Positions 35,892 to 44,897 of a stretch of DNA of 64,000 nt are shown here, piece after piece; positions within the stretch are counted from its first letter, which is position 1, and each line of letters begins with the position of its first letter. Origin of the DNA: Stutzerimonas stutzeri (lineage in GTDB: Bacteria > Pseudomonadota > Gammaproteobacteria > Pseudomonadales > Pseudomonadaceae); contig NZ_JANGEY010000001.1 of NCBI RefSeq assembly GCF_024451105.1, forward strand, positions 62,001 through 126,000, read 5' to 3'. The notes beneath the pieces are model-generated. The model did not search any database, was not told where the DNA came from, and saw only the letters and a list, made by a program, of their open reading frames with translations. The translations under genes were made by a program, and so were the position numbers.

Positions 35892-37196
35892 ATGACCGCC
35901 AAGAGTGCCCTGTCCTACCTGCTCATGCCCGTGGCGCCTCTGGATCCGCAGATGTGCATCGCCGACGTCGCCGACCGCCTGCTCACCCCGGACTGCAAGG
36001 CCTTCCTGTCGCTGCCGGTGGTCGACGCCGATGGCAGGCCGCTCGGCCTGATCAGCCGCTACGCCCTGCAGGACATCTTCATGCTGCGCTTCGGCCGCGA
36101 CCTGCACGGCCGCAAGCCGGTGAGCGAGGTGATGAACCCCGCCCCGCTGGTGGTCGGTCTGGAGACTCGGCTGGAAGAAGCCGCCCAGGTGGTCACCTCG
36201 CAGCTCAGCTACCCGATCACCGAGGACTTCATCCTGGTCGACGGCGCCGGCCGCTACCGGGGCCTCGGCACCGTGCTCGACCTGCTCAAGGCCATGGAAA
36301 AGCGCGTCGCCCAGCGCAACGCGGTGCTGCGCCGCACCCTGCTCGACCTCAAGGAGTCGCAGGCCCAGCTGGTGCAGTCGGAGAAGATGGCCTCGCTGGG
36401 CCAGATGGTCGCCGGCGTCGCCCACGAGCTGAACACCCCGCTCGGCTACGTGAAGAACAACGTGCAGCTGCTGCGCGAACTGCAGGCCCCGCTGCTGGAA
36501 CTGGCCGAGTCGCAGCGCGAGCTGATCGCCTGCCTGCACGACCCGGCCTGCGACGAAACCCGCCTGGCCAGCGCCCTCGACGCCGCCGGCCGACGCCGCG
36601 AGGCCGCCGCCGCCGACGGCCTGGCCGAGGACCTCGAGCAGCTGTTCGACGACACCCTCTACGGCCTCGAGCAGATCGGCGAGCTGGTGGTCGGCCTCAA
36701 GGACTTCGCCCGCCTCGACCGCGCCATGAGCGAGGAGGTCGACCTCAACGACTGCGTGCGCAGTGCCCTGCTGATCGCCCGCAACAACCTCAAGGACCGC
36801 GCCGAGGTGATCGCCCGCCTCGGCGAGTTGCCGCGCATTCCCTGCGCGCCGTCGCAGATCAACCAGGTGTTGCTCAACCTGCTCAACAACGCCGCCCAGG
36901 CCATGGACGGCTGCGGCCGCATCCTGATCAAGACCTGGGCCGACGACGCCGCGGTGCTCGTCTCCGTGCAGGACAGCGGCAAGGGCATGCCGCCCGAGGT
37001 GCGGGCGAGGATCTTCGACCCGTTCTTCACCACCAAGCCGGTCGGCCAGGGCACCGGCCTCGGCCTGTCGATCTGCTTCAAGATCGTCCAGGGGCACGGC
37101 GGCAGCATCCGCGTCGCCTCCGAACCGGGGCGCGGCACGCGCTTCCTGATCCGCCTGCCGCGCCCGCAAGCGCCCCGCCTCCAGGAGAGTGCCTGA
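35892..37196 (+). CDS. Histidine kinase with two N-terminal CBS domains
   Basis: Soluble sensor kinase of 434 residues. Two CBS domains span about 10-75 and 80-132 and could sense adenine nucleotides. The kinase core has the H-box at 175-185 (GVAHELNTPLGYV, His178), an inserted helical region (about 190-260), the N-box (LLNLLNNAAQAM) and G-boxes (DSGKGMPPEV, GTGLGLSICF). There are no membrane segments. Start ATG 35892 follows GGGAG. It is directly followed by its likely partner regulator, one base after the stop codon. Confidence 0.9.
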   Translation: MTAKSALSYLLMPVAPLDPQMCIADVADRLLTPDCKAFLSLPVVDADGRPLGLISRYALQDIFMLRFGRDLHGRKPVSEVMNPAPLVVGLETRLEEAAQVVTSQLSYPITEDFILVDGAGRYRGLGTVLDLLKAMEKRVAQRNAVLRRTLLDLKESQAQLVQSEKMASLGQMVAGVAHELNTPLGYVKNNVQLLRELQAPLLELAESQRELIACLHDPACDETRLASALDAAGRRREAAAADGLAEDLEQLFDDTLYGLEQIGELVVGLKDFARLDRAMSEEVDLNDCVRSALLIARNNLKDRAEVIARLGELPRIPCAPSQINQVLLNLLNNAAQAMDGCGRILIKTWADDAAVLVSVQDSGKGMPPEVRARIFDPFFTTKPVGQGTGLGLSICFKIVQGHGGSIRVASEPGRGTRFLIRLPRPQAPRLQESA

Positions 37197-37197
37197 C

Positions 37198-38106
37198 ATG
37201 ACCACGCCGCCCCGCATCCTGTTCGTCGACGACGAGGAGCGCATCCTGCGCAGCCTCGCCATGCAGTTCCGTCGTCAGTACGAGGTGCTCACCGAGAGCG
37301 ACCCGCGCCGCGCCCTCGAGCGCCTGAAGAACGAGCGGATCGAGATCGTCGTCAGCGACCAGCGCATGCCGCAGATGAGCGGCGCCGAACTGCTCGAGCA
37401 GGCCAGCGCCATCGCCCCGCAGACCCTGCGCATCCTGCTCACCGGCTACTCGGACCTCGACGCCGCGGTCGAGGCGCTCAACAGCGGCGGCATCTTCCGC
37501 TACCTGACCAAGCCCTGGGACCCGCAGGAGATGGCCTTCACCCTGCGCCAGGCGGCGGAGATCGCCGTCCGGCAGCTGCCCCCGGAGCCGCCCGAGGCCA
37601 TCGCCGCCGTGCCGCTCGGCGTGCTGCTGCTCGACGACGACGCGCAGACCCGAGCCAGCGTCGCCGACTTCTGCGCCGCCGGCGGCCACCGCCTGCTGCA
37701 CGCGCGCAGCCTCGGCGAGGCCGTCCGGCTGCTCAACAGCGAGAGCGTCGACCTGCTGATCAGCGACCTGCGGCTGGCCGGCGAGGACACCGCGCCGCTG
37801 CTCAAGAGCCTGGCCCAGGCCCATCCGCGCCTGCTCAGCCTGGTGGTCACGCCGTTTCGCGACACCCAGTCGCTGCTGCGCCTGATCAACGAGGCGCAGA
37901 TCTTCCGCTACCTGCCCAAGCCGATCCGTCCGGGCCTGTTCGAGAAGGGCCTCAGCGCCGCCGCGCGCCAGGCGCAGAGCTGGCGCGCGCAACCGCAGGC
38001 GGCGCCGACGCGCGTCGCCGAGGCGCCCAGGGAGGAATCCGAGCGGCTCAGGGTCGGCAATCTGCTGGGCATGCTCGGCCGCCTGCGCGAGCGCCTGAGC
38101 GCCTGA
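37198..38106 (+). CDS. Response regulator with two receiver domains
   Basis: 302 residues with two receiver domains and no recognisable output domain. REC1 (6-125) has DD at 11-12, phospho-acceptor Asp54 (VVSDQRMPQMSG) and Lys105 (RYLTKPWD), in the style of RpfG/HD-GYP-linked receivers. REC2 (140-260) has DDD at 146-148, Asp190 (LLISDLRL) and Lys in RYLPKPIRPG. A short C-terminal tail follows. It probably relays a phosphoryl signal to another protein. Operon with the upstream kinase. Confidence 0.88.
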   Translation: MTTPPRILFVDDEERILRSLAMQFRRQYEVLTESDPRRALERLKNERIEIVVSDQRMPQMSGAELLEQASAIAPQTLRILLTGYSDLDAAVEALNSGGIFRYLTKPWDPQEMAFTLRQAAEIAVRQLPPEPPEAIAAVPLGVLLLDDDAQTRASVADFCAAGGHRLLHARSLGEAVRLLNSESVDLLISDLRLAGEDTAPLLKSLAQAHPRLLSLVVTPFRDTQSLLRLINEAQIFRYLPKPIRPGLFEKGLSAAARQAQSWRAQPQAAPTRVAEAPREESERLRVGNLLGMLGRLRERLSA

Positions 38107-38154
38107 AGCGCCGACCGGTCCGGCGGCCCCAGCAGAAGGCTCGCGCCCCCGGAC

Positions 38155-38175
38155 GGTGCCCCATCGTGGGGCGCC
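38155..38175 (+). terminator. Hairpin after the two-component operon
   Basis: GGTGCCCCA / TGGGGCGCC stem (one G-T pair) with loop TCG, 49 bp after the regulator stop. No T-tract. The rest of the gap to 38362 turns AT-rich (TTGTTTTAATTGG) and probably holds the promoter of the next gene. Confidence 0.5.
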
Positions 38176-38362
38176 GCCCCGCCCGACGGCCATTCGCCGG
38201 ATCGCTCGGCACTCTCGCAAAAATCACTCAACCCATTGTTTTAATTGGTCTTTTTCAAGTCTGGCAAGGCAAATGCATAGATCGACTCAGCTTATTCCAA
38301 AGCTGCATCAGAACTATCAAGCCGAGGAATGAACCCTCGCTGCCACCAAAGGGACAAAGACC

Positions 38363-39088
38363 ATGCTCAAGAAACTGACTCTCGCCATCGCCGCCGCCAG
38401 CGCCGTATCCGCCAGCAGCCTCGCCGTCGCGGAAACCGTACAGAGCCCGGTGGGTGACTTCGACGTCAGCATGAACGCCGCCCTGACCTCGGACTACATG
38501 TTCCGCGGCATCTCCCAGACCCAGGGCAAGGGCGCCATCCAGGGCGGCCTCGACGTGGTCCACGAAAGCGGCCTGTACATCGGTACCTGGGCGTCCAACG
38601 TCGACTTCGGCGGCGACGCCTCGGTGGAATTCGACTACTACCTGGGCTTCGGCGGCGAGATCACCGAAAACGTCTCCTACGACCTGGGCTGGATCCAGTA
38701 CGAATACCCGGGCGACAGCGACCTGAACTTCAGCGAGTACTACGGCAGCGTCACCGCCTACGGCGTCAGCGTCGGCGCCGCCTACTCGAGCGACTTCGGC
38801 GGCGACGACAGCACCCTGTACACCTACCTGGGTTACGAGTACACCCTGCCCTACGAAATCGGCCTGGCCCTGCAGTACGGCAAGTACGACTTCAAGGACG
38901 CCACCTTCGCCAGCGGCGAGGACTCCTACAACGACTGGTCGATCGGTCTGACCAAGACCCTGGCCGGCCTGGACTTCGGCCTGACCTACACCGACACCGA
39001 CCTCAGCAGCAACGACTGCCGCACCTTCGCCGGCAAGTCCGACTACTGCGACGCCACCTTCGTCGCCTCGGTCTCGAAGAGCCTGTAA
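38363..39088 (+). CDS. TorF-family putative outer-membrane porin
   Basis: 241-residue outer-membrane beta-barrel. The signal peptide (1-23) ends AVAE. The mature part begins DFDVSMNAALTSDYMFRGISQTQ, the TorF-family (Gcw_chp) signature, then alternates short strands with acidic loops and few Arg/Lys. The terminal SVSKSL is short and unusual for a barrel closing signal. Solute not known. Confidence 0.88.
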   Translation: MLKKLTLAIAAASAVSASSLAVAETVQSPVGDFDVSMNAALTSDYMFRGISQTQGKGAIQGGLDVVHESGLYIGTWASNVDFGGDASVEFDYYLGFGGEITENVSYDLGWIQYEYPGDSDLNFSEYYGSVTAYGVSVGAAYSSDFGGDDSTLYTYLGYEYTLPYEIGLALQYGKYDFKDATFASGEDSYNDWSIGLTKTLAGLDFGLTYTDTDLSSNDCRTFAGKSDYCDATFVASVSKSL

Positions 39089-39105
39089 GCCATTCCCGGC
39101 CGACG

Positions 39106-39137
39106 GCAAGAGGGGCGCCTGCGGGCGCCCCTCTTGC
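39106..39137. terminator. Bidirectional hairpin
   Basis: GCAAGAGGGGCGCC / GGCGCCCCTCTTGC, a 14-bp perfect stem with a 4-base loop, between the convergent porin and GST genes. It is followed by GTT on the plus strand. Confidence 0.75.
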
Positions 39138-39150
39138 GTTAGCGAGCCCG

Positions 39151-39759
39151 CTACTTGAGCAGCCCCTCCTCGCGCAGCGCCTGCCGCACCGCCGGACGCT
39201 CGGCGATCCGCGCCTGATAGGCCGCCAGCGCCGGCCAGGGCGCCAGGTCGATCCTCATGAACGCCGTCCAGCCGACGATGGTGAACAGGTAGGCGTCGGC
39301 GACCGTGAAGTGCCGGCCGCAAAGGAAATCGCTGCCCTGCAGGGCCTGGTTGACCAGCCCCAGGCGCAGGAACACCCGCTCCAGCACCGCCTGCCGCCAC
39401 TCCGGGGTGACCGCCGGGTTGAACAGCGTGCCCAGCCCCTTGTGCAGTTCGCTGCCGATGAAATTCAACCATTCCAGCGCGCGCCAGCGCTCCATGCTGC
39501 CGGCCGGCGGCAGCAGGCCGGCGTCGGCCTTGAGCTCGGCCAGGTACTGCAGGATGACCGCATCCTCGGTGAGCACCTGGTCGTACTCCAGCTCCAGGGC
39601 CGGCACGTAGCCCTTGGGATTGATCGCGTAGTAGTCGCTCCCGTCCGGGAGGGTATGGGTCTTCAGGTCCACCCTGACCAGCTCGTGGGGCAGGCCCAGC
39701 TCGCACAGCACGATGTGCGGCGCCAGCGAGCAGGCGCCCGGCGTGTAGTAGAGCTTCAT
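39151..39759 (-). CDS. Glutathione S-transferase
   Basis: 202-residue enzyme with the N-terminal thioredoxin-like domain beginning MKLYYTPGACSLAPHIVLCE, the pattern of bacterial beta-class GSTs (a Cys near residue 10). The segment GYVPALELEYDQVLTEDAVILQ holds the glutathione-binding cis-Pro and TEDAVI loop. The helical C-terminal domain includes FTVADAYLFTIVGW. It probably conjugates glutathione to electrophiles. Convergent with the porin. Confidence 0.94.
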   Translation of the reverse strand: MKLYYTPGACSLAPHIVLCELGLPHELVRVDLKTHTLPDGSDYYAINPKGYVPALELEYDQVLTEDAVILQYLAELKADAGLLPPAGSMERWRALEWLNFIGSELHKGLGTLFNPAVTPEWRQAVLERVFLRLGLVNQALQGSDFLCGRHFTVADAYLFTIVGWTAFMRIDLAPWPALAAYQARIAERPAVRQALREEGLLK

Positions 39760-40014
39760 GCGCGCATCCTCGGTGATCGGCGATCAGGAAAACCTAGCAC
39801 AAGGTCGGGGCAGCGGAAGGCCCCGGCAGGCCGGCGGCGCTCGCGATCCAGGCGGATTTCCGCCACTCGCGGAGCCGGTAGTGGCGCCCGCCCGCCACGC
39901 CATCGGCGGACTCGCCGTTCAAGCCCGCGAAAAGAGCGCAATACGACCTTCGGGTACAGGATTTGCAATACTTGACAGGTACAAGACAAGACAAAGACCC
40001 AAGGGACAACAAGC

Positions 40015-40881
40015 ATGCAGAAATCCTGTCACCACCAGCTGCGCAAAGCCTTCCGTGCCCTGCTCGCCAGCGACGCCTGCTACCACACCGCCTCGGTGTT
40101 CGACCCGCTGTCGGCGCGCATCGCCGCCGACCTCGGCTTCGAGGTCGGCATCCTCGGCGGCTCGGTCGCCTCGCTGCAGGTGCTCGCCGCCCCCGACGTG
40201 GCGCTGATCACCCTCAGCGAGTTCGCCGAGCAGGCCACCCGCATCGGCCGGGTCGCGCGCCTGCCGGTGATCGCCGACGCCGACCACGGCTACGGCAACG
40301 CGCTCAACGCCATGCGCACGGTCATCGAGCTGGAGCGCGCCGGGGTCGCCGCGCTGACCCTCGAGGACACCCTGCTGCCGGCCCAGTTCGGCCGCAAGTC
40401 CTACGACCTGATCAGCGTCGAGGAAGGCATCGGCAAGCTGCGCGCCGCCCAGGAAGTGCGCGACGACAAGGCGCTGGCGATCATCGCCCGCACCCACGCC
40501 GGCGTGCAGCCGGTCGCCGACGTGATCCACCGCACCCGCGCCTACCAGGACGCCGGCGCCGACGGCATCTGCCTGGTCGGCGTGCAGGACTTCGCCCACC
40601 TCGAAGCCATCGCCGAAGACCTGCACGTGCCACTGATGCTGGTCACCTACGGCAACCCCGAGCTGCGCGACGACAGCCGCCTGGCCGACCTCGGCGTGCG
40701 CATCGTGGTCGACGGCCACGGCGCCTACTTCGCGGCGATCAAGGCCACCTACGACAGCCTGCGCGAGCAGCGCGGCATCGCCGCCGGCAACGGCCTGAGC
40801 GCCTCGGAACTGGTGACCAAGTACACCCACCCGGACGACTACATCGCCTGGGCGCGGGAATACATGAACGTCAAGGAATGA
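40015..40881 (+). CDS. Oxaloacetate decarboxylase (PEP mutase / isocitrate lyase superfamily)
   Basis: 288-residue TIM-barrel enzyme. The metal- and substrate-binding loop [19 protein letters not shown] carries the Asp pair, followed by [15 protein letters not shown] and RTHAGVQP. The sequence is very like the structurally studied P. aeruginosa enzyme (recollection: PA4872), which decarboxylates oxaloacetate to pyruvate, and it lacks the Cys of isocitrate lyases. The leader (39960-40014) is AT-richer and probably holds its promoter. Confidence 0.9.
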   Translation: MQKSCHHQLRKAFRALLASDACYHTASVFDPLSARIAADLGFEVGILGGSVASLQVLAAPDVALITLSEFAEQATRIGRVARLPVIADADHGYGNALNAMRTVIELERAGVAALTLEDTLLPAQFGRKSYDLISVEEGIGKLRAAQEVRDDKALAIIARTHAGVQPVADVIHRTRAYQDAGADGICLVGVQDFAHLEAIAEDLHVPLMLVTYGNPELRDDSRLADLGVRIVVDGHGAYFAAIKATYDSLREQRGIAAGNGLSASELVTKYTHPDDYIAWAREYMNVKE

Positions 40882-40891
40882 GGCGCACCGC

Positions 40892-41887
40892 TCAGGCGAT
40901 CGGCCGCCCGCTGGCCGCCCCCGACAGCTCGTCGTGCAGCCACTGCACGCGGGCCACCGCCGGCGCCACCACCCCGCTGCCGAGCACCTCGAGGAAGCTG
41001 CAGGCCGCATAGCCGCTGGCCGCCGCCTCGTAGCGCTCGACCCAGTCGCGGCGCAGGTGCAGGCGCTCCGCCGCCACCGGCCAGGCGCCGCTGCGCGTCT
41101 GCAGGCGCTGGGTGAAGCCGATGCGCCAGGGCTTGGCGCTGAGCCGGGCGCGGAAGCACCTCTGCCGCTGGCACATGCGCGCGTACAGCGGGTCGGCGCC
41201 CAGCGCGGCGAAGCAGCGCGCCACCGCCGGATCGCCGGCAGCGAAGGTGCGGTGGGTGGCCAGCACCCGCAGCCCGGCCGGGGTACGGTACAAGCGGAAG
41301 CTCCACTCCGGATTGCGTTCGAGAAAGCGCAGGATGCGCTTGCGCGCCGCGACCAGCGGACCGCCGTGGAACTGCTGGTAGAGACGGTGCAGCGGCGCGC
41401 AGAGCGCCCCCGAGGCGCACAGCGCGACCAGCAGCAGGCCCGCCAGCACCAGCACCGAGCCGCTGACCCAGCCAGCCAGCAGGGCCAGCGCCGCCAGCGC
41501 GGCGAAGAGCCCGCTGGCGAAGCGCAGGTCCGGCCGGCCGGCGAAGTCGATGTCGGCGAACAGCACGTCCGGGGTATTCAGGCAGCGCGCGCCGTAGGCG
41601 TTGCGGGTCACCAGCACCTCGTCGTGGCGGGCGACGATTTCCTCGCGGATCGGCACCCCGTCGGCGCCGTTGTAGGCCACCCTGGGCTCGCGGCGCGGCA
41701 GCTTCTCGCCGTCGCGCAGGCCGTCCAGCGCGTCCTGCGCGCGCCGTTCGGCGTGGGCCTGCGCCTCGGCCTGGCTGACGTCCGACCAGCCGAAACGGCG
41801 CACGGTGATCTGCCGCTGCTTGCGTCGATACTGCACACGGGCCTCGGCCCAGTAACGTGGAACGATCAATAGCCACCTCTGCGTCAC
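40892..41887 (-). CDS. Conserved hypothetical membrane-anchored protein
   Basis: 331-residue protein of unknown function. A charged N-terminal domain (about 1-125, RVQYRRKQRQITVRRFG) is followed by one hydrophobic hairpin at about 130-165 (ALAALALLAGWVSGSVLVLA). A large basic C-terminal domain follows, with FRLYRTPAGLRVLATHRTF near 190. Convergent with the oxaloacetate decarboxylase gene. Family not recognised beyond being present in Pseudomonas. Confidence 0.7.
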   Translation of the reverse strand: MTQRWLLIVPRYWAEARVQYRRKQRQITVRRFGWSDVSQAEAQAHAERRAQDALDGLRDGEKLPRREPRVAYNGADGVPIREEIVARHDEVLVTRNAYGARCLNTPDVLFADIDFAGRPDLRFASGLFAALAALALLAGWVSGSVLVLAGLLLVALCASGALCAPLHRLYQQFHGGPLVAARKRILRFLERNPEWSFRLYRTPAGLRVLATHRTFAAGDPAVARCFAALGADPLYARMCQRQRCFRARLSAKPWRIGFTQRLQTRSGAWPVAAERLHLRRDWVERYEAAASGYAACSFLEVLGSGVVAPAVARVQWLHDELSGAASGRPIA

Positions 41888-41980
41888 ATCTTGTTCTTGT
41901 TCTCGGCCGGACGCTCGCGAGGGCGCCCGGCAGGCAGAGGATAGGGGCAGCGCCGTGGCCCAGCCAAGAGCCGCGCAAAC

Positions 41981-42005
41981 GAAAACGCCGGGCAGTGCCC
42001 GGCGT
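41981..42005 (-). terminator. Rho-independent terminator of amt
   Basis: ACGCCGGGC / GCCCGGCGT stem followed on the minus strand by TTTTCG, 21 bp after the amt stop. Confidence 0.8.
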
Positions 42006-42025
42006 CTTCTGCTGCGGAGTTTCGC

Positions 42026-43369
42026 TCAGTGGCTGTAGGCCCGCTCGTTGTGTTCGGCCAGATCGAGGCCGAGGTCCTCGGCCTGCTCGTCGACGCGCAG
42101 GCCGACCAGCCTGTCGACCAGCTTGAGCAGCACCCAGCTGACCGCGAAGCAGTAGACGAAGGTGAACACCACGCTCTTCGCCTGCGCCCAGACCTGCGGC
42201 AGGATCTCGCTGCCCTCGACGTGGCCGCCCAGCGCCGGCACGCAGAACACCCCGGTGAGGAGCGCGCCGACCACCCCGCCGACGCCGTGCAGGCCGAACA
42301 CGTCGAGGCTGTCGTCGTAGCCCAGGCGCCGCTTCAGCGAGGTGACCGCCAGGTAGCAGCACACGCCGCTGAGCAGACCGATGGCCAGCGCGCCGCCCGG
42401 GCCGACGTAGGCGCAGGCCGGGGTGATGCCGACCAGGCCGGCGATGGCCCCGGAAGCCAGGCCCATGGCGCTCGGCCGCCCGGCCTTGAGCAGCTCGGCG
42501 AGCATCCAGCCGACGATGCCGGCGCTGGCGCCCAGCTGGGTGTTGAGCATGGCGATGCCCGACACCGTGCCGACCCCGGCCGCCGAGCCGACGTTGAAGC
42601 CGAACCAGCCGACCCACAGCAGCGCCGCGCCGGTCATCGCCAGCGGCAGGTTGTGCGGGCGGATCTCGCCGTGCGGGTAGTCCTTGCGCTTGCCGAGCAG
42701 CAGGCAGGCGGCCAGCGCGGCGACCCCGGCATTGATGTGCACCGCGGTGCCGCCGGCGAAGTCCAGCGCCCCCCAGTTGTGCATCAGCGCACCCGGGCCA
42801 CCCCAGACCATGTGCGCCATCGGCGCGTAGACGAAGGTGAACCACAGCGCCATGAACAGCACCGCGGCGACGAACTTCATGCGCTCGGCGAAGGCCCCGG
42901 CGATCAGCGCCGGGGTGATGATCGCGAAGGTCAGCTGGAAGGTGATGAACACCCCTTCCGGCATGCCCAGCACCAGGCTGTCGCCGCTCAGGCCGGCGAG
43001 CATGGCGCGCTCCAGGCCGCCGACGAAGCTGTTGAAGCTGTACTCGCCTTCCGCCATGCCGGTGGTGTCGATCACCAGGCTGTAGCCGTAGAGCACCCAG
43101 AGCACGCCGATCACCCCGGCGATGGCGAAGCACTGGGAGAACAGCGAGAGCATGTTCTTGGCGCGCACCAGGCCGCCGTAGAACAGCGCCAGGCCCGGCA
43201 GGCACATGCACAGCACCAGCACGGTGGCGGTCATCATCCAGGCGGTGGCGCCGACATCCAGCGTCGCCTCCTCGGCCAGCGCCAGCGGCGCGAAGGCCAT
43301 CAGCAGCAGCGGCAGGGCGCGGCTCAGTGTGCGGTGTAGCGGAGTGGAACCTGATGCGGTGATCGACAT
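42026..43369 (-). CDS. amt: Ammonium channel/transporter Amt
   Basis: Inner-membrane ammonium (and methylammonium) channel of 447 residues. The ATG at 43369 follows GAGGAG and opens a signal sequence ending ALAEE. Eleven membrane helices follow. Family motifs include FYGGLVRAKNMLS, the pore segment DFAGGTAVHINAGVAALA and GVGGVVGALLTGVF. It is the last gene of the glnT-glxBCD cluster on the same strand. A hairpin lies between it and glxD. No glnK gene is adjacent. Confidence 0.94.
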   Translation of the reverse strand: MSITASGSTPLHRTLSRALPLLLMAFAPLALAEEATLDVGATAWMMTATVLVLCMCLPGLALFYGGLVRAKNMLSLFSQCFAIAGVIGVLWVLYGYSLVIDTTGMAEGEYSFNSFVGGLERAMLAGLSGDSLVLGMPEGVFITFQLTFAIITPALIAGAFAERMKFVAAVLFMALWFTFVYAPMAHMVWGGPGALMHNWGALDFAGGTAVHINAGVAALAACLLLGKRKDYPHGEIRPHNLPLAMTGAALLWVGWFGFNVGSAAGVGTVSGIAMLNTQLGASAGIVGWMLAELLKAGRPSAMGLASGAIAGLVGITPACAYVGPGGALAIGLLSGVCCYLAVTSLKRRLGYDDSLDVFGLHGVGGVVGALLTGVFCVPALGGHVEGSEILPQVWAQAKSVVFTFVYCFAVSWVLLKLVDRLVGLRVDEQAEDLGLDLAEHNERAYSH

Positions 43370-43457
43370 GGTGAAGCTCCTCAAACGGTCATGAAGGATT
43401 CCTGGCAGTCGTGACATGCGAAGCGAGTTTCTGGCCGGGATGCCCGGCTGTAGGGGT

Positions 43458-43482
43458 GGGCGCCGGTACGCTGCCGGCGCCC
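43458..43482 (-). terminator. Hairpin between glxD and amt
   Basis: GGGCGCCGG / CCGGCGCCC stem with a 7-base loop and no T-tract, in the 123-bp gap. It may be an attenuator or RNA-stability element that lowers amt expression relative to the genes upstream. Confidence 0.5.
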
Positions 43483-43492
43483 GCCCGGCGAC

Positions 43493-44815
43493 TCAGAACT
43501 GCTGCCCCGGAATCCAGCCGGTGCCGGCCAGCGGCACGCGGGCCATGGCCGCGGCTTCCACGGTGAGGGCCACCAGGTCCTCGGGGTCGAGGTTGTGCAG
43601 GTGCGACTTGCCGCAGGCGCGGGCCATGGTCTGCGCCTCCAGCACCAGCACGCGCAGGTAGTTGGCCAGGCGGCGGCCGCCCTCCACCGGGTCGAGGCGC
43701 CTGGACAGCTCCGGGTCCTGGGTGGTGATGCCGGCCGGGTCGCGGCCGTTCTGCCAGTCGTCGTAGTAGCCGGCGGCCGAGCCGATCTGCTTCAGCTCGT
43801 CGTCCAGGCGCGGGTGGTTGTCGCCGAGGGCGATCAGCGCGGCGGTGCCGATGGCCACCGCGTCGGCGCCCAGGGCCATGGCCTTGGCCACGTCGGCGCC
43901 GGTGCGGATGCCGCCGGAGACGATCAGCTGCACCTCGCGGTGCATGCCCATCTCCTGCAGGGCCTGCACGGCCGGCGGAATGGCGGCGAGGATCGGGATG
44001 CCGACGTGCTCGATGAACACTTCCTGGGTCGCGGCCGTTCCGCCCTGCATGCCGTCGAGGACGATCACGTCGGCGCCGGCCTTCACCGCCAGCTTGACGT
44101 CGTAGTACGGGCGGCTGGCGCCGATCTTCACGTAGATCGGTTTTTCCCAGTCGGTGATCTCGCGGATCTCGGCGATCTTGATCGCCAGGTCGTCCGGGCC
44201 GGTCCAGTCCGGGTGGCGGCAGGCGGAGCGCTGGTCGACGCCGACCGGCAGGGTGCGCATGCCGGCGACGCGCTCGGTGACCTTCATGCCCAGCAGCATG
44301 CCGCCGCCGCCCGGCTTGGCGCCCTGGCCGAGGACGATCTCGATGGCGTCGGCCTTGCGCAGGTCGTCGGGGTTCATGCCGTAGCGCGACGGCAGGTACT
44401 GGTAGACCAGGTGCTGCGACTGGCCGCGCTCCTCCGGGGTCATGCCGCCGTCGCCGGTGGTGGTGCTGGTGCCGGCGATGGTCGCGCCGCGGCCGAGGGC
44501 TTCCTTGGCGTTGGCCGACAGCGCGCCGAAGCTCATGCCGGCGATGGTCACCGGGATCTTCAGGTGGATCGGCTTCCTGGCGAAGCGGGTGCCGAGCACC
44601 ACGTCGGTGCCGCACTTCTCGCGGTAGCCTTCCAGCGGGTAGCGCGACATGCTGGCGCCGAGCAGCAGCAGGTCGTCGAAGTGCGGCAGCTTGCGCTTGG
44701 TGCCGCCGCCGCGGATGTCGTAGATGCCGGTTTCCGCGGCGCGCTGGATTTCCTGGATGGTCAGGCGGTCGAAGGTGGCGGACTCGCGCAGCACCGGGGT
44801 GATCTTCTCGCTCAT
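43493..44815 (-). CDS. glxD: FMN-binding glutamate-synthase-like subunit (GlxD/MgsC)
   Basis: 440-residue TIM-barrel protein of the glutamate synthase FMN domain. Conserved stretches are MSFGALSANAKEALGRGA, GQGAKPGGGGMLLG, YVKIGASRPYYDVKLAVKAG and SGGIRTGADVAKAMALGADA. It forms a three-part enzyme with GlxC and GlxB; in methylotrophs the same trio (MgsABC) makes N-methylglutamate from glutamate and methylamine. The three cysteines that hold the [3Fe-4S] cluster of GltB, before the GIATQDP element, are missing: here the segment reads YYDDWQNGRDPAGITTQDP. Confidence 0.88.
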   Translation of the reverse strand: MSEKITPVLRESATFDRLTIQEIQRAAETGIYDIRGGGTKRKLPHFDDLLLLGASMSRYPLEGYREKCGTDVVLGTRFARKPIHLKIPVTIAGMSFGALSANAKEALGRGATIAGTSTTTGDGGMTPEERGQSQHLVYQYLPSRYGMNPDDLRKADAIEIVLGQGAKPGGGGMLLGMKVTERVAGMRTLPVGVDQRSACRHPDWTGPDDLAIKIAEIREITDWEKPIYVKIGASRPYYDVKLAVKAGADVIVLDGMQGGTAATQEVFIEHVGIPILAAIPPAVQALQEMGMHREVQLIVSGGIRTGADVAKAMALGADAVAIGTAALIALGDNHPRLDDELKQIGSAAGYYDDWQNGRDPAGITTQDPELSRRLDPVEGGRRLANYLRVLVLEAQTMARACGKSHLHNLDPEDLVALTVEAAAMARVPLAGTGWIPGQQF

Positions 44816-44897
44816 GGGGCTACTCCTCGTGGCCGGCCGGCAGCTCGCCGACGGGCCGGAATCGGGTGGCCGGGCCGCGCGGCGGCCCGGTGGGCAA

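Noticed and set aside
43370-43492. Separate sigma-54 promoter for amt
   Set aside because: No GG-N10-GC element with flanking consensus was found in the gap; amt is probably read from the glnT promoter.
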